Of a stretch of DNA of 64,000 nucleotides, positions 54,780 through 64,000 are shown in pieces. This DNA comes from Lottia gigantea (taxonomy: Eukaryota; Mollusca; Gastropoda; Lottiidae), in the NCBI RefSeq assembly GCF_000327385.1, contig NW_008708645.1:1424905-1488904 (forward strand), read 5' to 3'. The notes beneath the pieces were generated by a model that ran no database searches, was not told the DNA's origin, and worked only from the letters and a program-made list of their open reading frames with translations. The translations under genes and the position numbers were made by a program. The stretch's first letter is position 1; each line of letters opens with the position of its first letter.

Positions 54780-55115
54780 ATCGGTAAGAATATTGTAATT
54801 AAGTCACAAGTTTTACGATTTCATCGAATTTGTACAAGATCTTCTGATTCAACCAAGCATGTACGATTGTCCTCTCAAAACTGAAAGAGCGTGGGTACTC
54901 TAAACGATTTATACGAAACACAAAGAATCCACTTTAGCACAGACAGCAGCTAAAAACAGGCTTTATGCCGAAGTACCTCCATGCTTAAGGAGTGCTCCAT
55001 GTTTGTCCAGTAGATGCAAAACATGTCCCTTTATATCAGAAACTCATTATTTTTTAAGTAACTCTACGAATAAAAGGCACCCGATCCAGGAACATCATGG
55101 TGATCCTACGACTTG
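54780..55115 (+). pseudogene. PLE fragment, plus
   Basis: 'aagtcacaagttttacgattt' to 'cacccgatccaggaacatcatgg' repeats 49556-49835 and the inverse of 53695-53960. A decayed RT thumb and linker; non-functional. Confidence 0.75.
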
Positions 55116-55310
55116 AAAATTCTTACACGGAAGGTCTCTCACCACAAGATTGCTTTGTTGACGATGCCATAATGGAAACACTCTCGTGGGGTAGCGGGAT
55201 CCCAAGTGGCTGCGCCCAAATAGACCTTGCATTTTTCCTTTGAAATTTATTTATAAATCTTTATCAATACTTGGAGTGTCTTCAAATTATTGATAAATCT
55301 TTAAATTTAT

Positions 55311-55390
55311 GATCCGGTCGCGAACGGCAGACCTTTCGCGAGGTTGCAACATCTAGTAACCGATGCGCGACCGGAACGATCGTTCGCGTG
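55311..55390. repeat. CpG-rich inverted repeat
   Basis: 'ccggtcgcgaacg' at 55314-55326 and 'cgcgaccgg' at 55366-55374 can pair (9 bp, ccggtcgcg with cgcgaccgg), and 'gaacgatcgttcgcg' nearby is itself palindromic. In an AT-rich, CpG-poor setting this 80-bp block stands out. Its function is unknown. Confidence 0.5.
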
Positions 55391-56340
55391 TTAATTCCTG
55401 CCATGTGCTTTAGAAATCTGAATATAAAAATAACCTTTCAAAATTTTTGGACGTGGGGTCTGGCTAGACTTCAAATGATAACAACCTTTTTAGTTGATAA
55501 CAAAATATCAACACTTTAAAAAAATTTACATGTATATACATTTTTGGTGCCAATATGCACAAGAAAGTCTTGATGTTATAAATCTATTTATAAAGTCGAG
55601 CAAAGATTTATATTCACACCTGGGTACCCAACCAGCCTGCTATATTTCCAAGGGTATAAAAAGTAAATCGCAGAGGGGGGTTGAATACAGCTCCACGTCA
55701 TGCAGATCTTAATGCAATCAAACTAATTTGGATTTAAAATGATACAATTAGCCCCTGTCACACACCGCCCCCTTCAGTCTTAATTCCCATTCTGCCTCCT
55801 TGTACATAATGTACTTAAATCAAAAGTACTAAAAATAAAATTGGACTTAAACCTTTATTACGTTTCATTAAGTTAAATGGGTATTAAACAATAATATATT
55901 TGCTTTTATATGCCATGTTCTGTTTAACGTTGACCTTTTAAGGAAAAGACCTTACAAGGCTTGATATATTGAAAACGGAAACACATAAAAAAACAACAAA
56001 AATAGACAAATAAAGAAACGTTTTGCAGATTTACTGCGTGACAGACTGCTAAACTATACACAATAACATAAAACCGGATGTCATAATAATTTCAAGGCAA
56101 ATCCTTTGTTTTTCTATTTAACACAACAGTTTGAATAGAGTTAGTGCACATGTCACAGTAGACTATAATAAATCTTATGTTTTAATATCATACTGGGTTA
56201 TAACAATCAGTAACCGTTAGAATGTTAAAGGGGCTGGTTTGCCATCCATTGTACCAATCGTACCTTAATCTCAGAAACTATATTTTAGCTAATCGAATCA
56301 GTAATAGTGTTCACAACCCACCCAGATGTACGGAGGGGCA
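55391..56340. other. No recognised gene
   Basis: AT-rich DNA. The frame at 55494-55712 has no recognised domain. Nothing supported. Confidence 0.45.
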
Positions 56341-56344
56341 TTGG

Positions 56345-56700
56345 AATTGAAAATGAAATGAATGGAGTTTTACGTCCTACTTATCTGCACCATGTAGGCT
56401 AATGAAGGCGGACAACGCCATGCACGGATCAATGGGGGACATTTTGCCAGGACAGCGGCATTAGCCTGCTCTTTTTCGATTTCCAACTGTCGAGGGATAT
56501 TTAACGTGCACAGCCTGTGGCACACGGGACCTCGGTTTATTGTCCCATCCGAACGACTACGGGGGGGAATTTGAATATGTTGTTTAATTGCATGATATTG
56601 GTCGACCAATTATATGCAATATGCCCCTCTCCCCACCCCCTGTAGCTAAGAGCCGGATTCAAGACCCAAATCCACTCCCCTGAATGGCGTACTTGTACAT
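56345..56700 (+). repeat. Dispersed bivalve repeat ('tggagttttacgtcc' family)
   Basis: 'aatggagttttacgtcctac', 'caacgccatgcacggatcaa', 'ggatatttaacgtgcacagc' and 'cacacgggacctcggtttat' are consistent with a known type of invertebrate dispersed repeat of SINE-like size. A fragment of its end lies at 21785-21905 and a fragment of its start at 63097-63150. The antisense frame at 56370-56609 is not a gene. Confidence 0.65.
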
Positions 56701-56899
56701 TTAAGTACGGTATAGAAATTTACCATTATTTTGCAATATCATTTATTACTTACAGGCTATTATTGTGTCTTCTTTTGTTATCATTTCTATCATCATATTC
56801 TACATAATTTGTGAAAAAGTTGCATATGACAGATTGTCCAGTAAGAAAGTGAACAATTCTTGTTTATGATGCAAGAACGAAACTAATCAAAAGCCCAAA

Positions 56900-57110
56900 A
56901 GCCATGCGATATTTTCAATATGGCTGCCATTTTCCAAGATGGCGGACAAGGACTGTGTCTTGTCATGATATTCATCAATAGTGTGCATGTAATGTATCAT
57001 AAGTCGGTATATAATCTCTTTAACTACCACTTTAAACATGAAAACATGAATGTTGAATTTTGTTTCAAAATGGCGGACAAAGAAGCAAAATATCCTCGAT
57101 TTAAAGTGTA
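56900..57110 (+). repeat. Dispersed repeat with ATGGCGG motifs, copy 1
   Basis: 'ccaagatggcggacaagg' at 56934 and 'caaaatggcggacaaaga' at 57067 border a segment with 'tttaactaccactttaaac'. The segment recurs in reverse orientation at 59105-59300. Confidence 0.6.
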
Positions 57111-59104
57111 TACGTAAAAAATACATAAAGTACAATATTATAATACAGTACCTTGTTACAATGTTTTTTGGGTACAGGTAATTACTGTATGTTAGTGAGA
57201 TAGCCGCACCTGAATCGACATGCCGAAACAAGGATAACAGGACTTTAGTTATCTGGAAGGTGTACAGATCCCTCGGACCCGCAAAACTCACGTTTATTTG
57301 GATAGATGAATATTTTTGTAGTTCAGTCATACCATCATTTTCTCCTTACACCATTTATTGTCACGTCTGCAGTTCCATCAAAGTTATTTTGGCGAAACTG
57401 ATCTAGGATCGGCCATTTAAATCTGCGTGCAGAGTCACAGAGTCACGTGATACTAACAAAACGAAAGATATGGTGTGGCCCAACATTCATTTACAATCAT
57501 CTTACAGGTAAGTTAATATTATGTTAGAGACAACGCATCTTTGGAGGTGTGCAAAATCCCCATTAGCTGACACCTGTCAAAATCTCCATCAGAGGCTGGA
57601 ATAGAGGCAGATGTTTTGGACTAGAACTAGGGCTCCTTTAATATTCCAATCTAATCGTATCCCATATATCAATGTCCAAAGTGGTTAAAAAAGGAATATC
57701 AGTGATATCCTTTGATAGCGACTTCTATTCATCTATAGCTTATCCATATATTTTAATAAATAAACATTATGTCAGATTTGACAGCAGATAGATCGATTGT
57801 AAAAAGAAACGCGCCTAGGGAACGCAATATGTTCGCATATGTCGCAGGTTGATAGCGGAACTTTTTCTTGCGTCATCATCAGCAGTCCCTCTTATTGATC
57901 TTGCACCTTTGAGGGTAAATTAACCAAGTACTAACGAAACCCAAAATCCAAACAATATATTGGCGAAACATTATAGAGGCAGTTATTGAACTTTTCACAT
58001 GACATGAGGAAGCACATCAATCATAAGCCAGGAAATATTTCACAATTAAAAGTGGTATCAGGTGTCTAGGAAAGTAAGACAGTGCCACACCCGGCATAAC
58101 TGCCTAAGAAGTATTCGAGATTTGACTCGATTCAGGGCAGAAAAGGTGCGTTTATCTGTCGAAGAGCTTCCTGGTAACTAGTTGGCATGTCTGTGCGTTC
58201 AGGGTCTTCATCGATTTCAATACTTTCAACTTCATCTGCATCAAGCTGTAGGCCAATTGACAAACTTTTACTATATCTTTGGAAATGCTCCTCCAAAACT
58301 CAAAAGATCTGCTGCACAGCGTATCAAAATCAAAGTCATTATTCGGACAAAAAGCTTCCAGCATTGGTCATAGATGTTTTGTTGTAAAACATAAAATTCT
58401 GCAGATTTCTGTAAATCTATTTATGGAAAATGCATGTGGCCCTTGCCTGCATGCGTGCAGTGACGAAAAACGACGATCTTTAGTAAACTTCTAGAAAATA
58501 AATTTAAAATTTGCAAGTTTATAATGATATTCATTATGGTAATAACAACAAGGCAATTAATACTCCTGTATATACTGCGACAAAAACAAAATCATAACCT
58601 ACAAAATATAGTTCCTATATACGCTGTTTAGTTGAGTCGCAGAGATCGCCAATAAAATTTTCAAGAAAGAAATTACAGGAATGAGAAAAAAGAAGTTTTT
58701 CACAACTTCTCTGCGTTTGTTAACCTTTTGAAGACGGAAAAGAAAAATATGATTCAACGCTGTTTTTATGACCATTTTGAATATCTAAATTCATAATTAA
58801 AGAGGAGCGCTGACATGCCAATTGCGGACTTTTGCTGAAACGTGTTAAAAATGACTTTTGGCGCCCCCTTGAAGAATTGGGCACCCCTTTCCGTCTCTGG
58901 TGGGGCAAGACATTGGCTCGCACAATAGAAGAAAATAGTCCCAGTGACTATATATGTTCTCTGTGTATATATGTTTGTTTTTATTTAGTTTTGACTGTTG
59001 CTGAGGGACAATGCAGCTATTTTAGATTCTTGTGAATACTTCTATAGTTCTTTAATGTTAAGAATCATTTGTCTGTGTGAAATAATTTGTATTAATATAA
59101 AATA
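57111..59104. other. No recognised gene
   Basis: Frames at 58152-58494 and 58720-59035 overlap on several strands and show no domain or splice-supported exon. I cannot rule out host exons here. Confidence 0.4.
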
Positions 59105-59300
59105 TGGATATTTTTCTTCTTTGTCAGCCATTTTGAATGGCTTTATATTTAAAGTGGTATACATAGAGATCATATGCCAAGTTTTGTCACTTTATATGCA
59201 TCCGAAATATTTTTAGCTGCATTGCAATGATAAGCTCATGAAAGAGTACAGTCATTATCCGCCATCTTGGAAAATGGCTGTCATATTGACAATTTTAGGT
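59105..59300 (-). repeat. Dispersed repeat with ATGGCGG motifs, copy 2 (inverted)
   Basis: 'tttgtcagccattttgaatgg', 'atatttaaagtggtatac' and 'ccgccatcttggaaaatggc' match the reverse complement of 56900-57110 with moderate divergence. Confidence 0.6.
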
Positions 59301-59745
59301 AGCTAATGTGCTTTTTTGTCAGAGGAATGGTTGACCATGGCCCATGCCAAATTGGTTGCTTGCTTCATGGAGTGAAAGATTCTTGTGATATTTTGATCTG
59401 CTGTGACTAAGATGACTGCATCCCTTTAATTAAGTGGGAGTTATTGACAATAAGGTCAAATCAATTGAAATAGAAGATTGTTTTTATCGGCATATTAACA
59501 CACCTTTGATCAAAGTTTTCAGTGGTATGGATTAGGTATCGGAAAATTTGATTCCTAATAACAAAAAATAAATTAAAATCAATTCATATATAAAAAAAAA
59601 ATGGACTGATCCAATTCATAAATATTGAAATAAGATAAGTATTTGTTGAAAAGGAATGTTGTCAATATCGCGGTTCATTTTGGACTTGTTTAATTAAAAA
59701 AATTTAAATCATTTTTAATCATGCAGTTCGGCAGAGTTAGGCTGT

Positions 59746-59985
59746 CCACAATATGTAATACAGGGTTCTGTCTACAACATGTATCACAATGTTATGCATA
59801 CAAAATGTAACAGAAGGTTCTATCTACATTATGTAACACAGGTTCTGTATGTGTACATTATATAACACAAGATTCTGTATATGTACATTATGTAACACAA
59901 GGTTCTGTATATGTACATTATGTAACACAAGGTTCTGTCTACAATATGTAGCACAAGGTTATGCATACAAAATGTAACAGAAGCA
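59746..59985 (+). repeat. Minisatellite, about 30-bp unit
   Basis: Seven to eight imperfect units of 'cattatgtaacacaaggttctgtatatgta'. The flanking units use 'gtctacaa'/'gcatacaa' variants, so the first two and last two units form a mirrored higher-order pattern. The small antisense frame across it is spurious. Confidence 0.8.
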
Positions 59986-60940
59986 AAGCAGCCCCCTAAA
60001 TTCAATGTCAAGCTATTACGATCTGAGTCTTATAGCTTGACTACAATAACTACCTTTATTGTACCACGGAATTCAGTGCTTTGATTGGATTGTAGACTCG
60101 CGACTTAAACTGTAAACAATTTCGCCTCCCATGTAATCGGGCGTTATGATTGACTGTAGTCGTTACTGTACAAAACAATGAGATACCGGCGTTTCGTGAA
60201 AGAAAGAAGGCTAATGTAGTCAAGGTATTAGTCACAGTTCGTAAGCTTGCATTGCTCTAGTTTTTTGTCGAGGGTGTTAATACAATTTGAAAATTCCTCA
60301 GTATATAAAATCATCTACCAATACTTATAGCCATAGGTCTGATTCCGTCGGGTACTGAAAGCCTTGTATTTAACTTCATTTATGGATACTGAGCTTCATG
60401 GACTCAAAGAAACCTTACAATGTTCTCTACTAATACTAAGACTGATTTAAAACGAAAAGAAAATATCGTCCATAAAAAGACATTTTACAGAAGAGATATT
60501 GTAGGATAAGATTAGAATAATATGTACGACAAACAAGCAGTTTGTTTTTGATAAACAGCCGAGCGTTAGGATTTTCCATTCTTCGTACTCCGAGGAACAG
60601 GAGATCCAGATTTGTCGAGGTACATAATACAGCGCAACTTTTGTATTAAAACGTTGTCTTAAAAGAAAGATTTAGCTTTAGTAATTTCTCGTTTGTCTTC
60701 ATTTCAATGGACTTGGTAGTAGGCTATTGACTTTTGTATCCAATTCATCTTTAAAGGTTTGGCTATCGTATATCTCTCATAAAGACAATACTGAACACTT
60801 CTACTACTAACATAATATACATCTAGTAGTTTCTTATATCAGAATTGTGTCCTACATTCTAATCGAATACTTATGCAAACAACAAGATTATGCCATTAAT
60901 TTGGTTAGTTCAAAGATACCCGACATTATCACTTTGGATA
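59986..60940. other. No recognised gene
   Basis: AT-rich DNA before the purine-rich array. Nothing supported. Confidence 0.45.
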
Positions 60941-60946
60941 AAAAGG

Positions 60947-61460
60947 GAAGTTGTAGACAGAGGAAAGAAGAGAGTAGGGAGAAGTAGAGAGAAAAGGTGA
61001 AGTTGTAGACAGGGGTAAGAAAAGAGCAAGGACAAGAAGAGAGAAAAAGGGAAGTTGGAGACACGGAAAGAAGAGAGCAGGGGGGAGTAAACGAAAAAAA
61101 AGTTGGACACAGGGGAAAGAAGAGAACAAAGACATGTAGAGAGAAAAGGGGAAAATGGAGACAGGAGAAGAAGGGAGCAAGGACAAGTAGAGGGAAAAGG
61201 GGAATTGGAGACAGGGAAAGAAGAGAGCAAAGGGGCGTAGAGAGAAAAAACGAAGTTGGACACAGGGTAAAGAAGAGAGCAAAGACAAGTAAAGAGACGA
61301 GGGGAAGTTGCACACAGGGGAAAGAGGAGAACAGGGACAAATAGACGGGAAAAAAGCTGTTGGACATTGGGAAAAGAAGAGATCAAGTACAAGTAGACGG
61401 GAAAAAAGGAAGGTGGACACAGGAAAAAGAAGAGAGCAATGAAAAGTAAAAAGATAGCTT
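60947..61460 (+). repeat. Purine-rich minisatellite, about 51-bp unit, ten copies
   Basis: Units begin 'gaagttggagacaggg' and continue 'aaagaagagagcaaggacaa'. Starts lie at about 60947, 60999, 61051, 61100, 61151, 61201, 61250, 61303, 61354 and 61408. The plus strand is over 90% purine. All three minus-strand frames are open across it only because pyrimidine-rich DNA lacks stop codons. Confidence 0.85.
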
Positions 61461-61579
61461 GCCAGGCAAAGTAACATATGCCAACAACCATCAGCTGTCT
61501 TAAATGATTACAAAGTCTTTAGTGTCGAAACCAACAGTTCATCAAATTATCATCAAATTCATACATGGAGAAGGACTCA

Positions 61580-61890
61580 TCGACGTCCACACAAGGGCAA
61601 TAACTCTGAAACTGTTCATCCTATCATTACCAATTTCGAACTTGACCGCGATCTCATCAATATATACATACATACCAAGTTTCATCACGATCGGATAAAA
61701 AAAATATAGCCTCTATCACGCCCACAAGCCAAATTTGGCTAAGTCACACACACAGAAAGCAGGTACTTGGGTAAAGAGAGGGGAAATGGAAGAAGAGAGA
61801 GGTGCTCGATAAATGAGAAACAGAAAAGGGGGCGAATGTGAGAATACTAGGAGGGAGGGGGAGCAAGAGAAAATATTATGAATCTTTAAA
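61580..61890 (+). repeat. Single unit of the 11800-12150 repeat and a purine-rich tract
   Basis: 61590-61720 carries 'aagggcaataactc', 'accaagtttcatca' and 'cacgcccaca', a unit of the dispersed bivalve repeat. 61745-61890 is a further imperfect purine-rich stretch (gggaaatggaagaagagag). Confidence 0.65.
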
Positions 61891-64000
61891 AATATGAGAT
61901 GGAGTTGGATAGATAAGCAGATGGGACTGATACTAGTCAAAGATTATTATTTTAATTTGAGAGATACTCATCGTACCTCGATGCAATGTTTCGAATTACA
62001 GTACTCCGAAGAGTTATAACGAGTCGCATTTTTCCATCTCTCTAACCAACTTTCTTACACTTATTTCTTGAATATCAGTGAATAAATTTCTCAGTGGACA
62101 AATAAAATTGCAGAGAATTACTTCCGATGAAGTAAAACGTATATAAAACTATTTAAATCAAAAATTTTGATCAGCATTTCATTGAACCTCGCTAGCTATT
62201 CAAAAACGTTTCTGTTCTGGACTTTTGATCAGGGGTTTCATCTTTTTAGAACCCCTTTTGGGATCCTTGATCAATTACAATACCTCCTTCCCCTATAAAT
62301 CCTTACTATTACCACTCTTCCCCTATAAATCCACACTATTTCGTGATTTTCTCTTAGGTGTTCCCTGCAACATATATAGGCTGACAAACAACTTAAATTA
62401 TAATAGTCCAAAACTTTTATGCTAGACTACAAAGTGCCTCATTTCCACAAAAAATCCCTGCTCTGGTGCTGATCTGGCCAATGACTTCTAGACTAACATA
62501 ATAATGAAATAATTATATTGTAAGATATTATAAGATGATATACAATGGATCCGGCTAAGCGGTCCCGTCTATTACCTCGTGATCTAGAGATATCGATAAG
62601 TGTTGCCAAGATCGCAAATACCATAATACTTACTTGGGGCAAATCGATAATGTTAATACCTATATATATTTCATAACCAAATCCTGAAATAGTGCTTTGT
62701 TCTTAGGTTATATGAAAAACTTGACACTTATGGCTCTCCCATATTTACATTCATCTATTATACATGTATACACAAGCAATAGATTATAACCAATTGTTAA
62801 CGAGTTCCCTATAGGAAATAATCTTTATCACTCAAGTAAAGATTCTTGATCTAGAATATCACAAAGACTAAGATAAGCTTTAGTAGTTTTCTTTCATGTG
62901 GACTTTATGTAAAATTCTTTTATTGAAAGGCAAATAATTTATTCACGAAACCGACGACTTGGTGATATGTTGATGTATAAGGTACCGTCCTGTGGGTATA
63001 AGTCAACACTGAGCTAGAAAAACTACAACAAATTCATTCATACTCTTTGACCTAATAAGAGTTTGTAGTTCGCTAGGGGTACTCTGTATAAGGTTAAATG
63101 AAATGAAATGAATGGAGCTTTACGCCTTACTTTTCTGCGTCATGGTACAAGGTTAGGGGAATAATGATACCAGCAATTTTCCAAGCTTACGATGTACGAT
63201 ATATTAAGTAGAAAAAATCCTGTAATATCACAAAAGTTCCAAGTTTCAATATTGTATTTTACATCGTATATTACCTGTCATCTTTTTTCTACATAAAATA
63301 AAGATTATTTCGACAGATTTATGCACTTTTGCCAACACCAACCTGAAGCTTTAGAACATCTCTTCTTCGTTCAATTACTCTGGGATCGACTGATTTTCTA
63401 TGTGGATATTTTAATTTTTAGAAACTTTTATGTTTGGATCTCATTCCTTAAATGTACCATTAAATTGGCTTCTTTTACATAAACAACTTTTCATTTGTAG
63501 GTCAAGAATTTATAAAATAAAACCAAATTTCACAGCTTTACTAAACATCTCCTCGATATATTACAGTTGAACAGAATCTCCAAATGAAAAAGAATAATAA
63601 ATTATTAAATGACACTTGATACATGTTATTTGAAACTTTGCTTGAATCAACAACATAAAAAACTTAATTACTAATCTTATGTGAAGTACAAGGCGGTGTA
63701 ACGTACATCTTTCCTTTCATCTTTCCTAAAAAATATTTTGGCAAGCTATGAGTTATCATCTCTTTTTCAAAGTAACTTTTCACAACAAATATGCCGCATC
63801 TGATCAATTAGAACAACTAAGGTGGCCATTCATTTTTGTGTGTATGTCAAGGTTAAATGATCAAGAATGTCATTTTTTGCCACACCAATCTTTGTACATG
63901 TGAAAAATAGTGCGTTAATAGTGAATTAAAATGACCATTTTGTGGTGGAAAGACACAATAGTAACACATTTTCTAGCTGCAGTGATGCATACTTTACCAA
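61891..64000. other. No recognised gene
   Basis: AT-rich DNA. A 32-bp near-direct repeat 'cttcccctataaatcc' lies at 62287 and 62319. A short fragment of the 56345 repeat lies at 63097-63150. No gene could be supported. Confidence 0.45.

Larger units (their letters stand above)
46525..55115. mobile_element. Mosaic of Penelope-like element copies in both orientations
   Basis: At least five pieces of one PLE subfamily: 46525-48060 (minus), 48060-48707 and 48708-49375 (plus, direct duplicates), 49376-50450 (plus), 52715-54770 (minus) and 54780-55115 (plus). The minus copies share a 3' tail ('ttcggggaaggga', 'tgtacaggcctagggtggag') at 46530 and 52715. They also share a purine-rich stretch ('gcaagaagtaaagaggaacg') at 47805 and 53590 in place of part of the GIY-YIG domain. 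All copies are truncated or decayed. 50450-52714 lies inside but is not PLE. Confidence 0.85.

Noticed and set aside
56370-56609. 79-codon minus-strand frame
   Set aside because: Antisense to a dispersed repeat that also occurs in parts at 21785 and 63097.
60888-61491. Three overlapping long minus-strand frames rich in Ser, Leu, Phe and Pro
   Set aside because: They are translations of a pyrimidine-rich minisatellite in all three frames at once; stop codons are absent for compositional reasons.

Overview
The window looks like an AT-rich animal genome, most probably a marine bivalve mollusc. It has spliced exons with GT/AG borders and no operons. Its dispersed repeats are of kinds common in bivalves (the 'tcaagggcaataactc' repeat, the AGGTCA-rich repeat, and a 'tggagttttacgtcc' repeat). 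It also carries LINEs, Penelope-like elements (PLEs), Polintons and a Gypsy element. The species cannot be fixed from sequence alone.

Layout. 1-3.1 kb: the end of a Polinton fossil on the minus strand (fibre-like coiled-coil protein, adenain-type protease, integrase, parvovirus-coat/PLA2-like domain). 5.5-6.2 kb: LINE remnant. 6.5-7.7 kb: AGGTCA-rich tandem repeat. 7.8-9.1 kb: a PLE piece with inverted arms, inserted in a short tandem repeat. 9.3-10.3 kb: LINE ORF1 remnants.

12.38-24.33 kb holds the one host gene I can support, on the plus strand. It encodes a secreted cysteine-rich protein. Exon 1 gives a signal peptide and a Tyr/Arg/Ser-rich segment. Six short exons each give a four-cysteine EGF-like module. 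The terminal exon gives a six-cysteine domain with beta-/big-defensin spacing. Every junction is phase 1 and the eight coding exons total 831 nt, a multiple of three. Three of the EGF exons arose by recent tandem duplication of a unit of about 0.75 kb, and one intron later received a 4.7 kb LINE. Intron 1 carries a 40-bp minisatellite built from the exon-1 splice donor.

24.9-43.1 kb is stacked mobile DNA: a second AGGTCA-rich tandem repeat, a 4.9 kb LINE with a PLE nested in it, traces of a second Polinton, a young Gypsy LTR element (31612-38833, LTRs about 99% alike), and two more LINE fragments. 44.6-55.1 kb is mainly a mosaic of PLE copies in both orientations, with a 669-bp direct tandem duplication. 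55.1-64 kb has no gene I can recognise; it holds dispersed repeats, an inverted repeat family with ATGGCGG motifs, a 30-bp minisatellite and a purine-rich 51-bp minisatellite.

The likeliest new biology is the 12.4-24.3 kb gene. It joins a signal peptide, EGF modules that have lost exactly the C1-C3 cysteine pair, and a very acidic defensin-patterned tail, and its symmetric exons are still being duplicated.
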